Source: Rhizosphaericola mali
Lineage (GTDB): Bacteria; Bacteroidota; Bacteroidia; Chitinophagales; Chitinophagaceae
Length of the DNA: 64,000 nt
Assembly (NCBI RefSeq): GCF_004337365.2
Contig: NZ_CP044016.1
Coordinates: 124,001 to 188,000 of the forward strand
Reading direction: 5' to 3'
Of the stretch, positions 13,401 through 28,400 are shown piece by piece. How positions within the stretch are numbered: the first letter of the stretch is position 1; each line of letters starts with the position of its first letter. The notes under the pieces are model-generated. The model ran no database searches, was not told the origin of the DNA, and worked only from the letters and a program-made list of their open reading frames with translations. A program made the translations under genes and the position numbers.

Positions 13401-16400
13401 CATGGTGATCATATTTTGGATGTGCCAGCGATTGCCAAGAATACGGGCGCTCGAGTGGTAACCAATCCAGAAATTTGTCATTATTTACAAAGAAATGGTA
13501 TTGAAAATGTAAAAGAAGTAAATCATGGCGGACCTGTAAAATTTGAATTTGGAGAAGTAAGAGCGGTAAATGCCATTCATTCTTCTGGTTTGCCTGATGG
13601 TAGTTACGGTGGCAATCCTTTGGGATTTGTCTTAACATCCGAAGAAGGAAGTTTTTATTTTGCTGGAGATACAGCTTTAACTTTGGATATGCAATTGATT
13701 CCTTATTTTGCAAATATAGATTTCGCTATATTTCCGATAGGAGGCAATTACACCATGGATTACAATGATGCAGTGATCGCTTCAGATTTTGTAAAATGTA
13801 ATAAGATTGTTGGCGTACATTACAATACATTTTCTTTGATAGCGATAGATACGGACAAAGCGCTAACTGCGTTTCAATCCAAAGGAAAAGAATTGATCCT
13901 TCCAACGATCGGAGAGACAATCGAGCTTTAAAGCTTATTTTTGAATTTTAATAAATATATTATTTTAAATACATGGCAAGAATCATTGGAGTTGCAAATC
14001 AAAAAGGTGGCGTAGGTAAAACTACTTCTGCAATTAATCTTGCAGCAAGTCTAGCAGTGTTAGAGTTCAAAACACTTTTGATAGATGCAGATCCTCAGGC
14101 CAATTCTACTACTGGTGTAGGTTTTGATTTACATAATATTACCAGCAGTTTGTACGATTGTATGGTCAATGAGACGCCCGCGAGAGAAGTTATTTTAAAA
14201 TCTGAAATTCCCAATTTGGATTTGATACCTTCTCATATCGACTTGGTCGGTGCGGAGATCGAAATGGTCAACTATCCCAATCGTGAAAAAGTTTTGAAAA
14301 ATATCTTGGCGCCGGTAAGGGATGAATATGATTTTATCATTATTGACTGTTCGCCTTCATTAGGTATTATGACCGTCAATGCGATGGTTGCTGCCAATAG
14401 TATTGTGATACCAGTACAATGTGAATTTTTTGCATTGGAAGGTTTGGGTAAATTATTAAATACCATCAAAATTGTACAAGATAGCTTAAATCCAAATTTG
14501 GAAATTGAAGGTATCTTGATGACGATGTACGATGGACGTTTAAGATTATCCAATCAAGTAGTAAGTGAAGTGAGAAAACATTTCGACACATTGGTATTCA
14601 ATACTATCGTACATAGAAATACGAGATTGAGCGAAGCGCCTAGTTTTGGTAAACCTGTCGTTTTATACGATGCGGCAAGCAAAGGTGCTATGAATTATCT
14701 CAATCTTGCAAAAGAAGTTTTGCAAAAAAACAACATGACTCAAATACCGCAAGAAGAGAGAATTATTGAATAATTCTGCCATTGCGATTAGAATATATTA
14801 TGGCAACAATCAAACAAAATAAATCACCAAAAGACGCTTTAGGGAAAGGTATTCGCTCTCTTTTGCAAAATATTGATTCGGATTTAAAATCTACCACAGG
14901 ACATTTAAAATCTCAGGTAGTGGAAGAAGCTACAGGTATTATCAGAATTCCGGTAGAGCAGATTGAAGTCAATCCGCACAACCCAAGGCATGATTTTGAT
15001 GAGAAAGCGTTGAATGAATTAGCGACATCTATCAAGATGCACGATATCATCCAACCTTTGACGGTAAGTAAAATAACCACTGGAAAATATCGCCTGATTG
15101 CGGGTGAAAGAAGATTTCGCGCGGCAAAAAGAGCAGAATTAAAAGATGTTCCTGTTTATATACGACAAGCTAATGACAAAGAATTATTGGAATTGGCATT
15201 GTTGGAAAATTTACAAAGAGAGGATTTAAACGCCATAGAGATCTCTTTGAGTTACAAACGTATGATGGACGAACTTTCCTACACGCAAGAGCAAGTTGCG
15301 GATCGTATGGGAAAGGAGAGAAGTACGGTAACGAATTATTTGCGTTTGTTGAAATTGCCACCAGATATCCAATTAGCTGTTAGAAATGCAGTAATTAGCA
15401 TGGGGCATGCACGTTCTATTATTGGTTTGGATGAGGTGGAAAAGCAATTATTTGTTTTCAATGAAATTTTGAAAAACAAATTAAGCGTAAGACAAACCGA
15501 AGATTTGGTACGTAAAATGACCAAAATTGCAGAAGGTGGCGCAGCTGCAAAAAAAGCTGCGGCAAATAAAAACGAATTGTCTCCAGCTTACAAACGCATT
15601 GAAGATAATTTGGCTTCTCATTTTAGTACGAAAGTAAAATTAGCACATAATAAATCTGGACATGGTAGTATCAATATTGAATACTATTCTTTGGAAGAGT
15701 TGAATAAACTTTTGGATTTATTAGATGTAAAAGCAGGTTAGTTACTGCATTTTCGTTTCACAATCAGTCGATTCTATTTTGAATATAATGTACAAATACA
15801 GCATAAAAATTTCTTATTTAAAGAGCATTTTTATGCTTTGTTTTTTCTGTGCTTTTTCATTGGTAAAAATAAATGCACAAGTAGTTGGCAAAGACACTGT
15901 GCTATATGAAAATACGCCCATCGATACAGCCAAAGTTGATTTTGATAGTACGATGTTTGCACCAGAAAAAAAGAAAAAACCACATGATCCACATAAGGCG
16001 ACGATGCATTCTTTAATGCTTCCAGGTTGGGGACAATGGTATAATAAGCAATATTGGAAAGTTCCGATAGTAATTGGAGGTATTGCTATACCTACGGTTG
16101 CCTTTATCCAAAATTCCAAATGGTTTAATGAAGCGGCCAAAGCCTATAAATTGGTATATGGAGCGACGTATGGACCAGCGGCGAATCGTGCAACAGATAG
16201 CGCATTGATTAGAAGTAAAACGGTACTTCCTAAAACTTACCAAGATTATTGGGACGCTCTATATGCTTCCAATCCAGGAAGTGCAGGTTCTAATTTTCTA
16301 TCAAGTGTGCAGAGTCAGCGCAATTATTATCGTAGAAATAAAGATTACGCAGCATTATGGTTCTTCATTTTATGGGGAATTAATGTGGCAGATGCAACCG

Positions 16401-19400
16401 TTTTTGGTCATTTAAAAGATTTTGATATTAGCCCCAATCTTAGCATGACTGCCAATCCAACGTATTTCCAAATGGCAAGAGTGCCGGGCGTTTCCTTTAT
16501 TTTTAATTGGAAATATCCTAGTAAGACCACGTATAATTCTACTTATAACTAAAATATTTACATGAAAATAGCGCTCATTGGTTATGGCAAAATGGGAAAA
16601 GCCATTGAAGAAATAGCGATCGAGAGAGGTCATTCTGTTAATTTGAAAATTACATCTGCTAACTTGGAAGATTTTAATGAAAATAAAATTCAAGAATCGG
16701 ATGTCGCAATAGAATTTACCAATCCAGAAGTAGCGTATGGTAATATCAAAAATTGTTTGAATTGGCATATTCCGACTGTTGCTGGATCTACTGGATGGTT
16801 GGAACATAAAGCTGAAATTGAGCAATTAACAAAAGATACAGAGGGAACTTTTTTGTACGCAAGTAATTTCAGTATTGGCGTGAATTTATTTTTTGAATTG
16901 AATAAATATTTGGCAAAATTGATGGCGCTACATAAAGAATACGAAGTGTCTTTGGAAGAAATTCACCACACCGCAAAAAAGGATGCACCAAGTGGTACAG
17001 CAATTACTTTGGGCGAACAAGTGATGCAATTTATTTCTGAAAAGAAGCATTGGGTAAATGAACCAAGCGCAAATGACTCTGATTTATTCATCAAAAGTAT
17101 TCGTCAAGATCCCGCGCCTGGTACGCATTCCATCACGTATCATTCAGAAATTGATGATATCGAAATTATTCATACGGCGCATTCGCGTAAAGGATTTGCA
17201 TTAGGTGCAGTGTTGGCAGCAGAGTTTATCGCTCAGAAGAAAGGTATATTCCAAATGTCTGATGTGTTAGGATTATAATTTACATTGATTACTTCTAAAT
17301 ATAATTTGAAAAAATGGCTTCTTTGGTTACTCCAGAATTGATAGAAAAATTTGTAGAAATTGTTGGTGGATCTTACGTTTTGTATGATCAAGATTCTTTG
17401 ACGCAATACGGAAGAGATGAGACGGAAAAACTTTTGTTTCTTCCAGAAATTGTTATTCGTCCGCGTACTGCAGATGAGATTAGTAAGATCATGATTTTGT
17501 GTAATGAACACAAGATTCCTGTGACTCCAAGAGCTGGAGGCACTGGGTTGAGTGGTGGTGCAATTCCTACAAAAGGCGGTGTGTTGCTCTCCATAGATCG
17601 TTTGAATGAAATCATTGAAATAGACGAACAAAACCTACAAGTAACTACCGAAACAGGTGTAATTACGGAAGTATTGCAAGATGCAGTGAAGGCCAAAGGA
17701 TTATTTTATCCTCCAGATCCAAGCAGTAAGGGATCTTGTTTTATTGGTGGCAATATTGCCGAAAATAGCGGAGGTCCAAAAGCTGTGAAATACGGTAAGG
17801 TGAAAGACTATGTTTTGAATTTGGAAGTTGTTTTGCCTACAGGAGAAATTATTTGGACCGGTGCTAATGTGTTGAAAAATTCTACGGGCTACAATTTAAC
17901 CCAATTAATGGTGGGAAGTGAAGGAACATTGGGAATCGTGACAAAAGCCGTTTTCAAATTGATTCCTTATCCAAAACAAGATATGTTGATGCTTATTCCT
18001 TTCCATACATTGGAAAGTGCAAGCGCAGCGGTAAGTGCTATTTTTAGAGCAGGATATACACCAAGTTCCTTAGAGTTTGTGGAAATAGATGCCTTGAAAA
18101 TTGCAGCACAATTTGTAGATAGTCATGTTGTCCCTGTGGATGATTCCATTGCGGCACATTTGATCGTAGAGGTGGACGGTAATGATCCCGAAGTCTTGAT
18201 GAAAGATATGGAAGGTATTGCAATTGCATTGGATGGATTCGATATAGGTGAGATCTTTTTCGCAGAAGATTCTCAACAAAAAGAAGAATTGTGGAAATTG
18301 AGACGTCGCGCTGCAGAAGCTGTGAAATCAGTTGGCTACACTGTGGAAGAAGATACCGTAGTGCCAAGAGCTAAATTGCCGGAATTGATTCATGGTGTAA
18401 AAGATTTAGGTGTAAAATTTGATTTTAAAGTAGTTTGTTACGGTCATGCAGGAGATGGTAATATTCATGTTAGAATTAATAAGGAAGGATTTCCAAATAG
18501 CTATGGACATCCTGAAATGGAAGAAATTTTGAATGAATTATTTAAATTGGTGGTGAGTTTGGGCGGAACCATCAGTGGCGAACATGGAATTGGTTTGACG
18601 CAAAAAAGATATTTATCCTTAATTCTAAATGATACACATGTAAGATTGATGCAAGGAATCAAGCAAACATTTGATCCTAATAATATCTTAAATGCCGGTA
18701 AAATTTTCGATTAAATAAGATTTTACTTTAGGTTTGTATAGAAGTCAAATGACTACATATCCTTAAATAGCAAAAAATGAATTATAAAAAGTTTTTGGTG
18801 GCGGGTTTGTTAATGATGTCTGCGCATTTGGTTAATGCACAGATTACGATTGACTCAACAGGGAAAGAGGATGAACAAGAGATTGTAGTCAATCGATATC
18901 AAAATGATACCAAACAAAAGCCAATGTCTCGTTTATTTTTCGGTGGCGGATTGGCTGTAGGAGGTGGTAGTGGTGGTGCCGCTGTGGGAGTTAATCCTTT
19001 AGTTGGTTATAGTCCATCTAAATATTGGGATTTGGGGTTGGCATTAAATTTTAATTATAATTCGGTTAGTAAAGATTATTCTTGGGATAATGTCAGTCAA
19101 AAATTAACGACTTATGGTGTTGGTCCATTTGTAAGATTTAATCCAGTTAGCTTTTTATTCATACAAGGACAATTTGAAGAAAATTGGGGTACCTTTAAAT
19201 ATGGATCTGATAATACAAGTTTTAATGCAGCCAGTTTGATTGGATCTGTGGGATATATCAGTAGATTTAGTAATGCAGGTAGTTATTTCTTTTCGGTGGG
19301 TATGGATTTTTTACATAATCAATATTCCCCATATAGAGATGTTGACTATGACCAAAATGGAAAAGTTTCCAGCAATACACCTATCCCAATTATTAGAGGT

Positions 19401-22400
19401 GGTGTATTTATCTATTTACATAGATAATATTTTTAAGTTAATCTAGATAAATGGAATATTTATCTATGGCTTTTAATAATTCCTTTTCATAGTTGGTAAT
19501 TTTAATGAAATATATTCACTAAAAACCACAAACTATGGAAAGGAAATCTTTTTTAAAATCGCTTTCGATATTTGCAGCATCAACTCCTTTTGTCCTTTCG
19601 GGTTGTAGTAAAAGTGACGCTATCAGCTCAACGACTGACAGTACAACAGATAGTACCACTACATCTTCTACAGAAGATACAACTTGCACAGTAACTCCAA
19701 CTGAGACAGAAGGTCCGTTTCCAACAAAGAGTCCATCCTCTTATGTAAGAAGTGATATTACCAAGGGAGATGGCGTTGGGGCAAGTATGTCCATTAAAAT
19801 TATTATTACAAATACAAATGATAGTTGTAATGTGTTGGAAGGTGCTATTGTAGATATATGGCATTGTGATGTAAATGGTGATTATTCTGAATATGGTGGT
19901 ACTACCATGCAAACGAATAATTATCAATCTTATCATTGGCTAAGAGGTCGTCAGACTACCGATTCTACAGGTGTGGTTAGTTTTACTTCTATATTTCCCG
20001 GTTGGTATGAAAGCCGTGCAACCCATGTACATGTGCACGTATACAATTCTAGTGGCAAATCTTTACTGGTAACACAAATCGCATTTTCGGATGATTTATG
20101 TATTTCGGTTAATACGAACGGAAGTAGTTATGGATATACTAAAGGAACAAGCGGCTATACTAAAAATGCAAGTGATAATGTATTTAGTGATTCTGTGACA
20201 TATGAAATCGCGACTGTAACTGGTAGTTTAAGTGCAGGTTTTAGTATGACAAAAACGATTAACGTTAGTGCATAATAATGGTACCGTATGAAAATGATAA
20301 CCCTTCACTATAAAAAAGTTATTGATAGTCATAGTACTTCCGAATGGGAAAAAATGCTATGGGAAGATTCTTTTATGGAATTTAAAATGCAATTTCAGAA
20401 CCATAATGCGAATGGTTCTCTTTTTACATTGAAGGGATTGGTAAATAGTGGTGTGAATATTGAACCGCTGGAATATCTTGTAAGTGCATCCGTAGTTGGA
20501 TATATACAACAACTTAATGGTATTGTTCCTGATCTAATTGACAATATAGGTATTCGGTATTTCGGTTTTGAATCTTTCCAGTTTCAACTCATTGACTCAG
20601 ATACTAGAAATATACATCAACATAAGATTGCTATTAATTATTTTTCTAGTCAATATGAATGGTTGGAGACAATAGGAGAGTTCTTGATCGTAAAAAAGAA
20701 AAACGAAGCGAATTTGTATACTATAAAATTGGTTCCTTATTTATCTATACAAACTATTGATTATGAATAATACAGTACACGAAATTCCTGGAAGGATTGT
20801 TTTAAGTAATTTTAGAAAGTTAAATGAATTTTCTAAAGGGCAGTATTATAGTTTGCCTCAAATTGGTGAAAATAATCCTAGTGGTGATTTACATGATATT
20901 TGGGATGTTTATTTGGATGCTGATGGTCAATTGAGTATTGAAAATGATTTGTTTAAATCAATTATCCTAATTCCTATTTATAATAGTGTCGTTTTTTATA
21001 ATAGAAATGAAAAAATACATTGTTATCCAGGAGAAGTATACATATTCGAAAATAAAATGAATATCAAATCTCATTTGCATAATGATACGAATGAAGTTTG
21101 TACATTTTTAATAGCCTATTTCAACGAAACTCAAGAAGCAAAAACAATTGCACTGGAAATAAATGAGCTCAAAAACAAACTAATTCCTTTAAGTCCAAAT
21201 TTATCTATTGGTTGCTTTGATTGCAAGGCAAAACAAATACAAAAGGATCTTTTCTCGTCCAAAAATCTTTACTATGTAATTGAGGGTTCTTTTGAGATTG
21301 ATGATCGATTATTAGGGCCGCGCGATAGCCTTATTTTATGGGAAAAAGAGGATGTTGAAATTGAATCGTTAAGTAATAATTCGATACTTCTGAGTTGGAG
21401 TGAATAGATATTTGAATATTTTTTGCCTAAGTTCCATCATTTTTATATTTTTACGATACAAGATATATAATGGAGGAAAAAAATATATTTGGCACCCATT
21501 CCTTAATGACCTTAACTACAAGTGCAGCGGACAAATTAACCGATGAGAATACTTTTTGTGCCTTTACTGATTTCTTAATTGATGAATATGGTTTAGAAAA
21601 AGTTGGGCAAGTTGTTCATAAATTTGAATCCCAAGGATTCACCGCGTCATTTTGTTTGAAAGAATCTCACATTTGTATACATACTTGGCCAGAACTAAAG
21701 AGTCTTACATTGGATGTTTACCTTTGTAATTATAGCCAAGATAATACTGATAAAGTACAAGAAATTTCAGCATCCTACATTCGTTATTTTTCAGCTTCTA
21801 TTGTAAAACGAAATACAATTGAACGCTAATGAAACAATTTGAATGTAAAGGTTGTCAATTTAATGCTGAGCTCCCAGATTCTTTTGATTTTGAATATTAC
21901 TATTGTCCTGAGTGTAGCAGTTCATATCAAAATAATAGATGGCTTACGAATGCAAACAGAAATGAATATTTCAATAATTATTATATTAAAATAGGAAAAA
22001 TAGTTTCTGTTGGTAATAAAGAATTCATCGTATCTGGAATATTGCGTAAAAGAAATAGTGATCAATTTTATTGGACGGAATATATACTTACTCCTTTGGA
22101 TTCGATAGAAGAAAATGTCTATTTTTCGGAATACGATGGGCATTGGATTATATTAAAAGAAGCAAAATCTGATGAGGAAGTTCTTACGTATACAAAAGGC
22201 AAACTTGATCCTAATAATCTAAGAAGGTATAGAAAATCTTCTGCAAAAGTGGATGAATGTAAAGCCTTTGGATTTTATGATTTTAATCCTAATGAAGATT
22301 ATAGTTTAGAAGAGCATATAGAAGTTCCATATATATATTCAGTTGAGAAATATGAACAATCTTTACAGAAATTTATTGGCCAGCATATTACTCAAAAGGA

Positions 22401-25400
22401 GGTAAAAGAAATATTTCAGGTAACTAAATTGCCAAATAAAATAGGTATTGGTATTGTGCAGCCGTTTCTAATAGATATTAGAAATATGGCAGCCATTTTT
22501 CTCGCGGCAGCACTAATTATGTTTGCTGCGAATATTTTTACCTATAGAAATAGTACTGAATATCGTGTTTATGAGCAGCAATTAGATTTTAATAAAGGTA
22601 AAATATTTTTGACTAAACCTTTTACCTTGGCAGGTCCGACAGGGAATCTGGATTGTCATTTTTATTCATTAATTAGAAATAGTTGGGCAAGTTGTTTTAT
22701 TACCTTGGTGAATGATGAAACGAAAGATAAAGTTTATTTATCTAAAGATATAGAGTACTATTATGGAACCGAAGGAGGAGAGTCGTGGACGGAAGGTTCT
22801 AATGCTGCGTCATCAAATATATGTGGAGTACAAGCAGGAACTTATCATTTAGAATTTGAAATTAGTAGAGAAGAAGTCCCCGTTGCAGATACATCAGCGA
22901 CTCTTATTTCCTCTGAATTTAATGCAGGAACCAAAAGTTTTCCTGAAAATATACAAGTTAGTATTGATTGGAAAAAACCAAGCCTATGGAATGTAAACAT
23001 GGTAGTTTTATTTTTACTTGGTATTTTGATTATCACTATAATTGTAAATGCCTCATTTGAAGAAAAAAGAAATCAGCAAAATTTTTGAATGTGAAAAAAT
23101 TTATACTTAATAATAAGCTTGCGTTAGGGATTGCAATTATAGTTGTAACTATATTTATTTATGCAATCAATAACGGTATAAAACTTTGCGATTGTACATC
23201 AACAGAAAATGAAGGCGGCACTGGACGTAGCAGTGCACATGGATTTTATTACCATAAATAAAACTATTATGAATTATTTTTTCTTAGGACCTGTGATTAG
23301 TTCCATTATTTATTCTCTTGTAGGGCTTGCAATTTTATTATTAGGATATTGGATTATAGAAAGATTAACCCCCGAACAAACTTGGAAAGAAATATCTGAG
23401 AACAAAAATATAGCCTTGGCAATTATTATGGCATCTTTAATTATTGGCATTTCTATGATCATAAGTGCTGCGATACATGGATAAAATTAAGAAGGAACAT
23501 TTGCTGATTTTTTCGGTGTTTATCATTTCTACCTGTGGATTGGTATATGAGTTAGTTGCTGGAGCATTAGCAAGTTATTTATTGGGAGACTCTGTAAGGC
23601 AATTCTCCTTTGTAATTGGAGTGTATCTTTTTTCTATGGGATTGGGGTCATATATATCCAAATATTTGAGGAAAAATATACTATCAACTTTTGTTGAAGT
23701 AGAGTTCCTTATTGGCATAGTTGGAGGCTTAAGTTCCACTTTACTATTTGTACTATTTGAGTATGTACAATTTTTTCAAGGCGTACTATATTTATTAGTT
23801 GTGCTCACTGGGATTTTTGTAGGATTAGAAATACCGTTATTAATGAATTTATTGAAGAATAAATTCAAATTTTCAGACTTGGTGTCTAATATATTCACAT
23901 TTGACTATATCGGATCTTTGTTAGCTTCTATATTATTTCCTTTGGTATTGGTTCCTTTCTTAGGATTAATGCGAACCTCACTTTTCTTTGGGATGATTAA
24001 TGTTTCTATTGCGTTATGGGTGGCATTTTCACTAAAGGAAGAATTAACTAAAGTACGATTTTTAAAAATTAGGGGAATTATTATCCTATGTATTTTAGCT
24101 ATTTTTTTTATTTTTTCAAATAAGATATTACGCTTTTCTGAAAACAAATTATACGGAGAGGATATTATTTTTGCTCATTCGACGTCTTATCAGCGGATCG
24201 TGTTAACACATAATAAAGCGGAATATCGTCTTTATCTAAATAATAATTTGCAATTTAGTTCTAAAGATGAATATCGTTATCATGAAGCATTGGTACATCC
24301 TGCGATGTCGATGGCTCCAAGAGCAAATCATATTTTAATTATGGGAGGTGGCGACGGACTGGCTGCCCGAGAAATATTAAAATATCCAGAAGTAAAAGAT
24401 ATTACTTTAGTTGATTTGGATAAAAATATGACTACATTTTTTTCAGAAAATGAAGTCATGACTCAATTTAATAAAGGCTCACTAACCAATTCAAAATTAA
24501 AAGTCGTCAATCAGGATGCATTTCTCTGGGTAAAAAATCATAAAGATAGTTTTGATGTAGCTATCATTGATTTCCCAGATCCTTCAAATTATAGTTTGGG
24601 TAAATTATTTTCAACGAGTTTTTATGAAAATTTGAAAAATGTACTTTCTCCCAATGCTGTTATTACAATACAAACAACCTCGCCGTTTTTTGCTCCAAAT
24701 TCATTTTGGTGTGTTTATAATACCTTAGCTACCGTTTTTCCTTCGGTAAAAGCATATCATACTTATGTGCCTTCATTTGGAGAGTGGGGTTTTTCTATGG
24801 CAGTAAATAATCCAGCAATAAATTTCAATTCAGTTCGCAGGCAAGTCAATGGCTTACATTTTTATAACTATGATTTCAAAGAATTATGCCAATTTTCAAA
24901 AGATATGTCTTGGCGCAAAACGGATGAAAATAGATTAGATAATCAATCTTTAGTACGTTATTTTGATGAGGAATGGGGAAAAGTACAATGATAAAAAGTC
25001 GTAGGGATTTTCTAAGAAAAATTATTGGAATTACAGTAATATTTCCAATAATTCAGTCATGTGTGCAGTCGACTAAAAAAATGTTAGTTCTGCTTACAGG
25101 GACTAATCACATATTGGGACATCGCATTTGGAGTAAAAATTTCCCAAAAATAAGTGAAACTATAGAGGTTAAATATTTAATTATAGGCGGTGGTATTTCT
25201 GGTTTGTCAGCGGCTCGACGGCTTGTAAATAAAGATATTAAAGATTTTAAATTGTTGGAGTTAGAATCACATGTAGGTGGTAATTCGTCTAATGGAGAAA
25301 ATAAATATTCTAAATATCCGAGAGGTGCACACTATCTCCCATTGCCAAATATTGAAGATAAGGAGTTGATAAATTTTTTAGTTGAGCAAAAAATTATTGT

Positions 25401-28400
25401 CGGATTTGATAATGGAAAACCAATTTTCGATGAATTTCAGCTTTCTTTTCCACCACAAGAAAGATTATATTACAATGGCGATTGGCAAGAAGATCTTGTT
25501 CCTAAAAAAGGAATTTCGAATGAAGTTCAAAATGAATTTATTCGCTTTTTTGGATTGATGAACGATTATAGAACGAAGAAAGATTCTTTGGGCAAATACT
25601 ATTTTGATATCCCTATAATTCAATCCTCCTCGGTAGAGGAAGTAAAACTGTTAGATCTTGTGACTATGAAGGAATGGTTGTTAGAACATAATTTTCATAG
25701 TGAACAATTGCATTGGTATGTTAATTATAGTTGTTGCGATGATTTCGGTATTGGGATTGATTTGGTTTCTGCTTGGGCTGGGATTCATTATTTCGCTGGT
25801 CGTAAACAAAATAGTGCCAATAACAAAATGGATAACGTATTGACTTGGCCAGAAGGAAATGCTCATCTGGCACATTTATTAGCTTCATTTTCAAGTAAGA
25901 ATACGATTAAAAATAACATAGTCTATGATGTTAAATGGAATGATGACAAAGTGGAAATTTCTTCTTTTAATTCAACTTCAAACCAAAGTATTCGCTATGT
26001 AGTAGATAAAGTAATAGTAGCCACACCGCAATTTATTAATCAGTATTTGATAGAAGGACGCAAAGAGTTGACGAAAGCGTTCAACTATGCACCTTGGATA
26101 GTAAGTGCTATTACTATTAGTGAAAGTTTAGATAATGGTAGTTTTCCATTGGCTTGGGATAATGTTATATATGGAGGTGTTGGTGTAGGGTATGTTTACA
26201 ATCAAAATCAAAATATAAATCAACAGAATGATATAAAAGTAATTAGTTATTATTTACCTTTTTCAAATAAAGATTTTAAGAGTGGTAGACGAAAATTGTA
26301 TTCAAAGTCGGAATCTTATTGGACTAAATGTATCATCGAAGATATCTCATTAGCCCATCCGAATATTGAAGAGTTCATACTATCTATAGAAATATTTAGA
26401 TTGGGACATGGTATGATTAGTCCAGTGAAAGGTTTTATATTTAGTAAAGAAAAGTTAGCTGCAGCTAAACCAATTGATAACAAGATTTTTTTTGCACACA
26501 GTGACTTATCGGGTATTTCAATATTTGAAGAGGCTTTTCATCAAGGTATAAGAGCCGCTGATCAAATGATAAATTTTGATTAAATGAAGCAGCCTTGGAT
26601 AAATAACAAAAAAAATGATTTGGCATTCGTCTTAATGCCTCCTATTATCATATTGTTGTTGATTGTATTTTTTCAAAGCAGGATTCAACTAATTGAACAT
26701 CGGTATTCATTTTATACTTGGTTATTTTTGATTGTTTTTGTTGATGTTGCGCATGTATATGCGACTTTATTCAAAACTTATTTTAAACCATCGGTCTTTA
26801 AAAGAAATAGAAAGCTATATATCTGGACGCCTGTCATCTGTTTATTCTTAAGTTGTTTTTTGTTTGGAATAAGCAGCCACTTTTTTTGGAGTATTTTGGC
26901 TTATGTAGCTGTATATCATTTTGTACGTCAGCAATATGGTTTTATGCGGCTATATTCTAAACAAGAAAATCTAGTTAAACGTAATCGTGTTATCAATAAC
27001 TTGGCGATATACACGTCAACAAGTTATCCGATGATATATTGGTTTATGTCTGGAACAAAAAACTTTAATTGGTTTGTTGATAATGAATTTTTGCATTGGG
27101 AAAATCCGGTTGTTTTACATTGCTTTAGTTATTTGTATGTAGTAATATTTCTAGCCTACGTAATAAATGAATTTGTCAATTATCGGAAATCTCATTTTTT
27201 CAACTTGCCTAAAAATTTATTGTTGCTGGGAACTGCTTTATCTTGGTATTTTGGTATAGTGTATTTCAATGATGATTTAATATTTACAGCGTTGAATGTG
27301 ATTTCTCATGGAATTCCTTATATGGCTTTGATATACTTCAAAGAATTAGAAAATAATGAAAGTGCAAGTGTCCCATTTTTTCGAAAAATGAAGTGGTGGA
27401 ACATTTTGATGTTTTACGTCCTTTTTTTACTTGTAATTGCATTTTTAGAAGAATTTTTGTGGGATGTTTTCGTGTGGAAGGAGAATTTTTCAAACATTTC
27501 TACATCGAGAAAATGGATTCATTATCAATTCCTATTTGTACCACTTTTGTCCGTTCCACAATTTACACATTATATATTGGATGGATTTATTTGGAAACGG
27601 TCTAAAAAATAAATTTTGGTTAATATATGTCAAAAAATATCTTTATTATTTTGCGTACCTTTGCACCCATTTTTAGGCTGAAATTGAAGGATTAATAATA
27701 ATGAGTACGACATATAAAGAATTTTCTAATTTGAATCTTCCTCAAACTGAAAAGGAAGTATTAGAACAATGGCAGAAAGAAAACGCATTTGAAAAAAGTG
27801 TGGAGTTGAGAGAAGGTGCGCCGAGTTTCGTTTTTTACGAAGGTCCTCCAAGTGCCAACGGTATGCCTGGTATTCATCATGTTATGGCGCGTACGATCAA
27901 AGATTTGTTTTGTCGTTACAAGACCATGCAAGGATTTCAAGTGAAGAGAAAAGCCGGTTGGGATACGCATGGTTTGCCCGTGGAATTGGGCGTGGAGAAA
28001 GAATTGGGCATTACCAAAGATGATATCGGAAAGAAAATCACCGTCGAAGAATACAACGAAAAATGTCGTGCAGCCGTACTTCGATACAAAGATGTATGGG
28101 ATGACTTGACCACAAAAATGGGATATTGGGTAAATTTGGATGATCCTTATATCACCTTCAAAAATGAATATATTGAAACGCTTTGGTGGTTATTAAGCAA
28201 ATTGTACAACAAAGGCTTATTGTACCAAAGTGTCAGCATACAACCATATTCTGCAGCGGCAGGTACTGGTTTGAGTTCACATGAGGTAAATCAACCAGGT
28301 ACGTATTGGGATGAGAAGGATACGACCGTTGTAGCAATGTTTAAATTACTACCTGTTGTTGTTGATAAGACATGGAGAAATACTTTTAGTAATGTTTTAA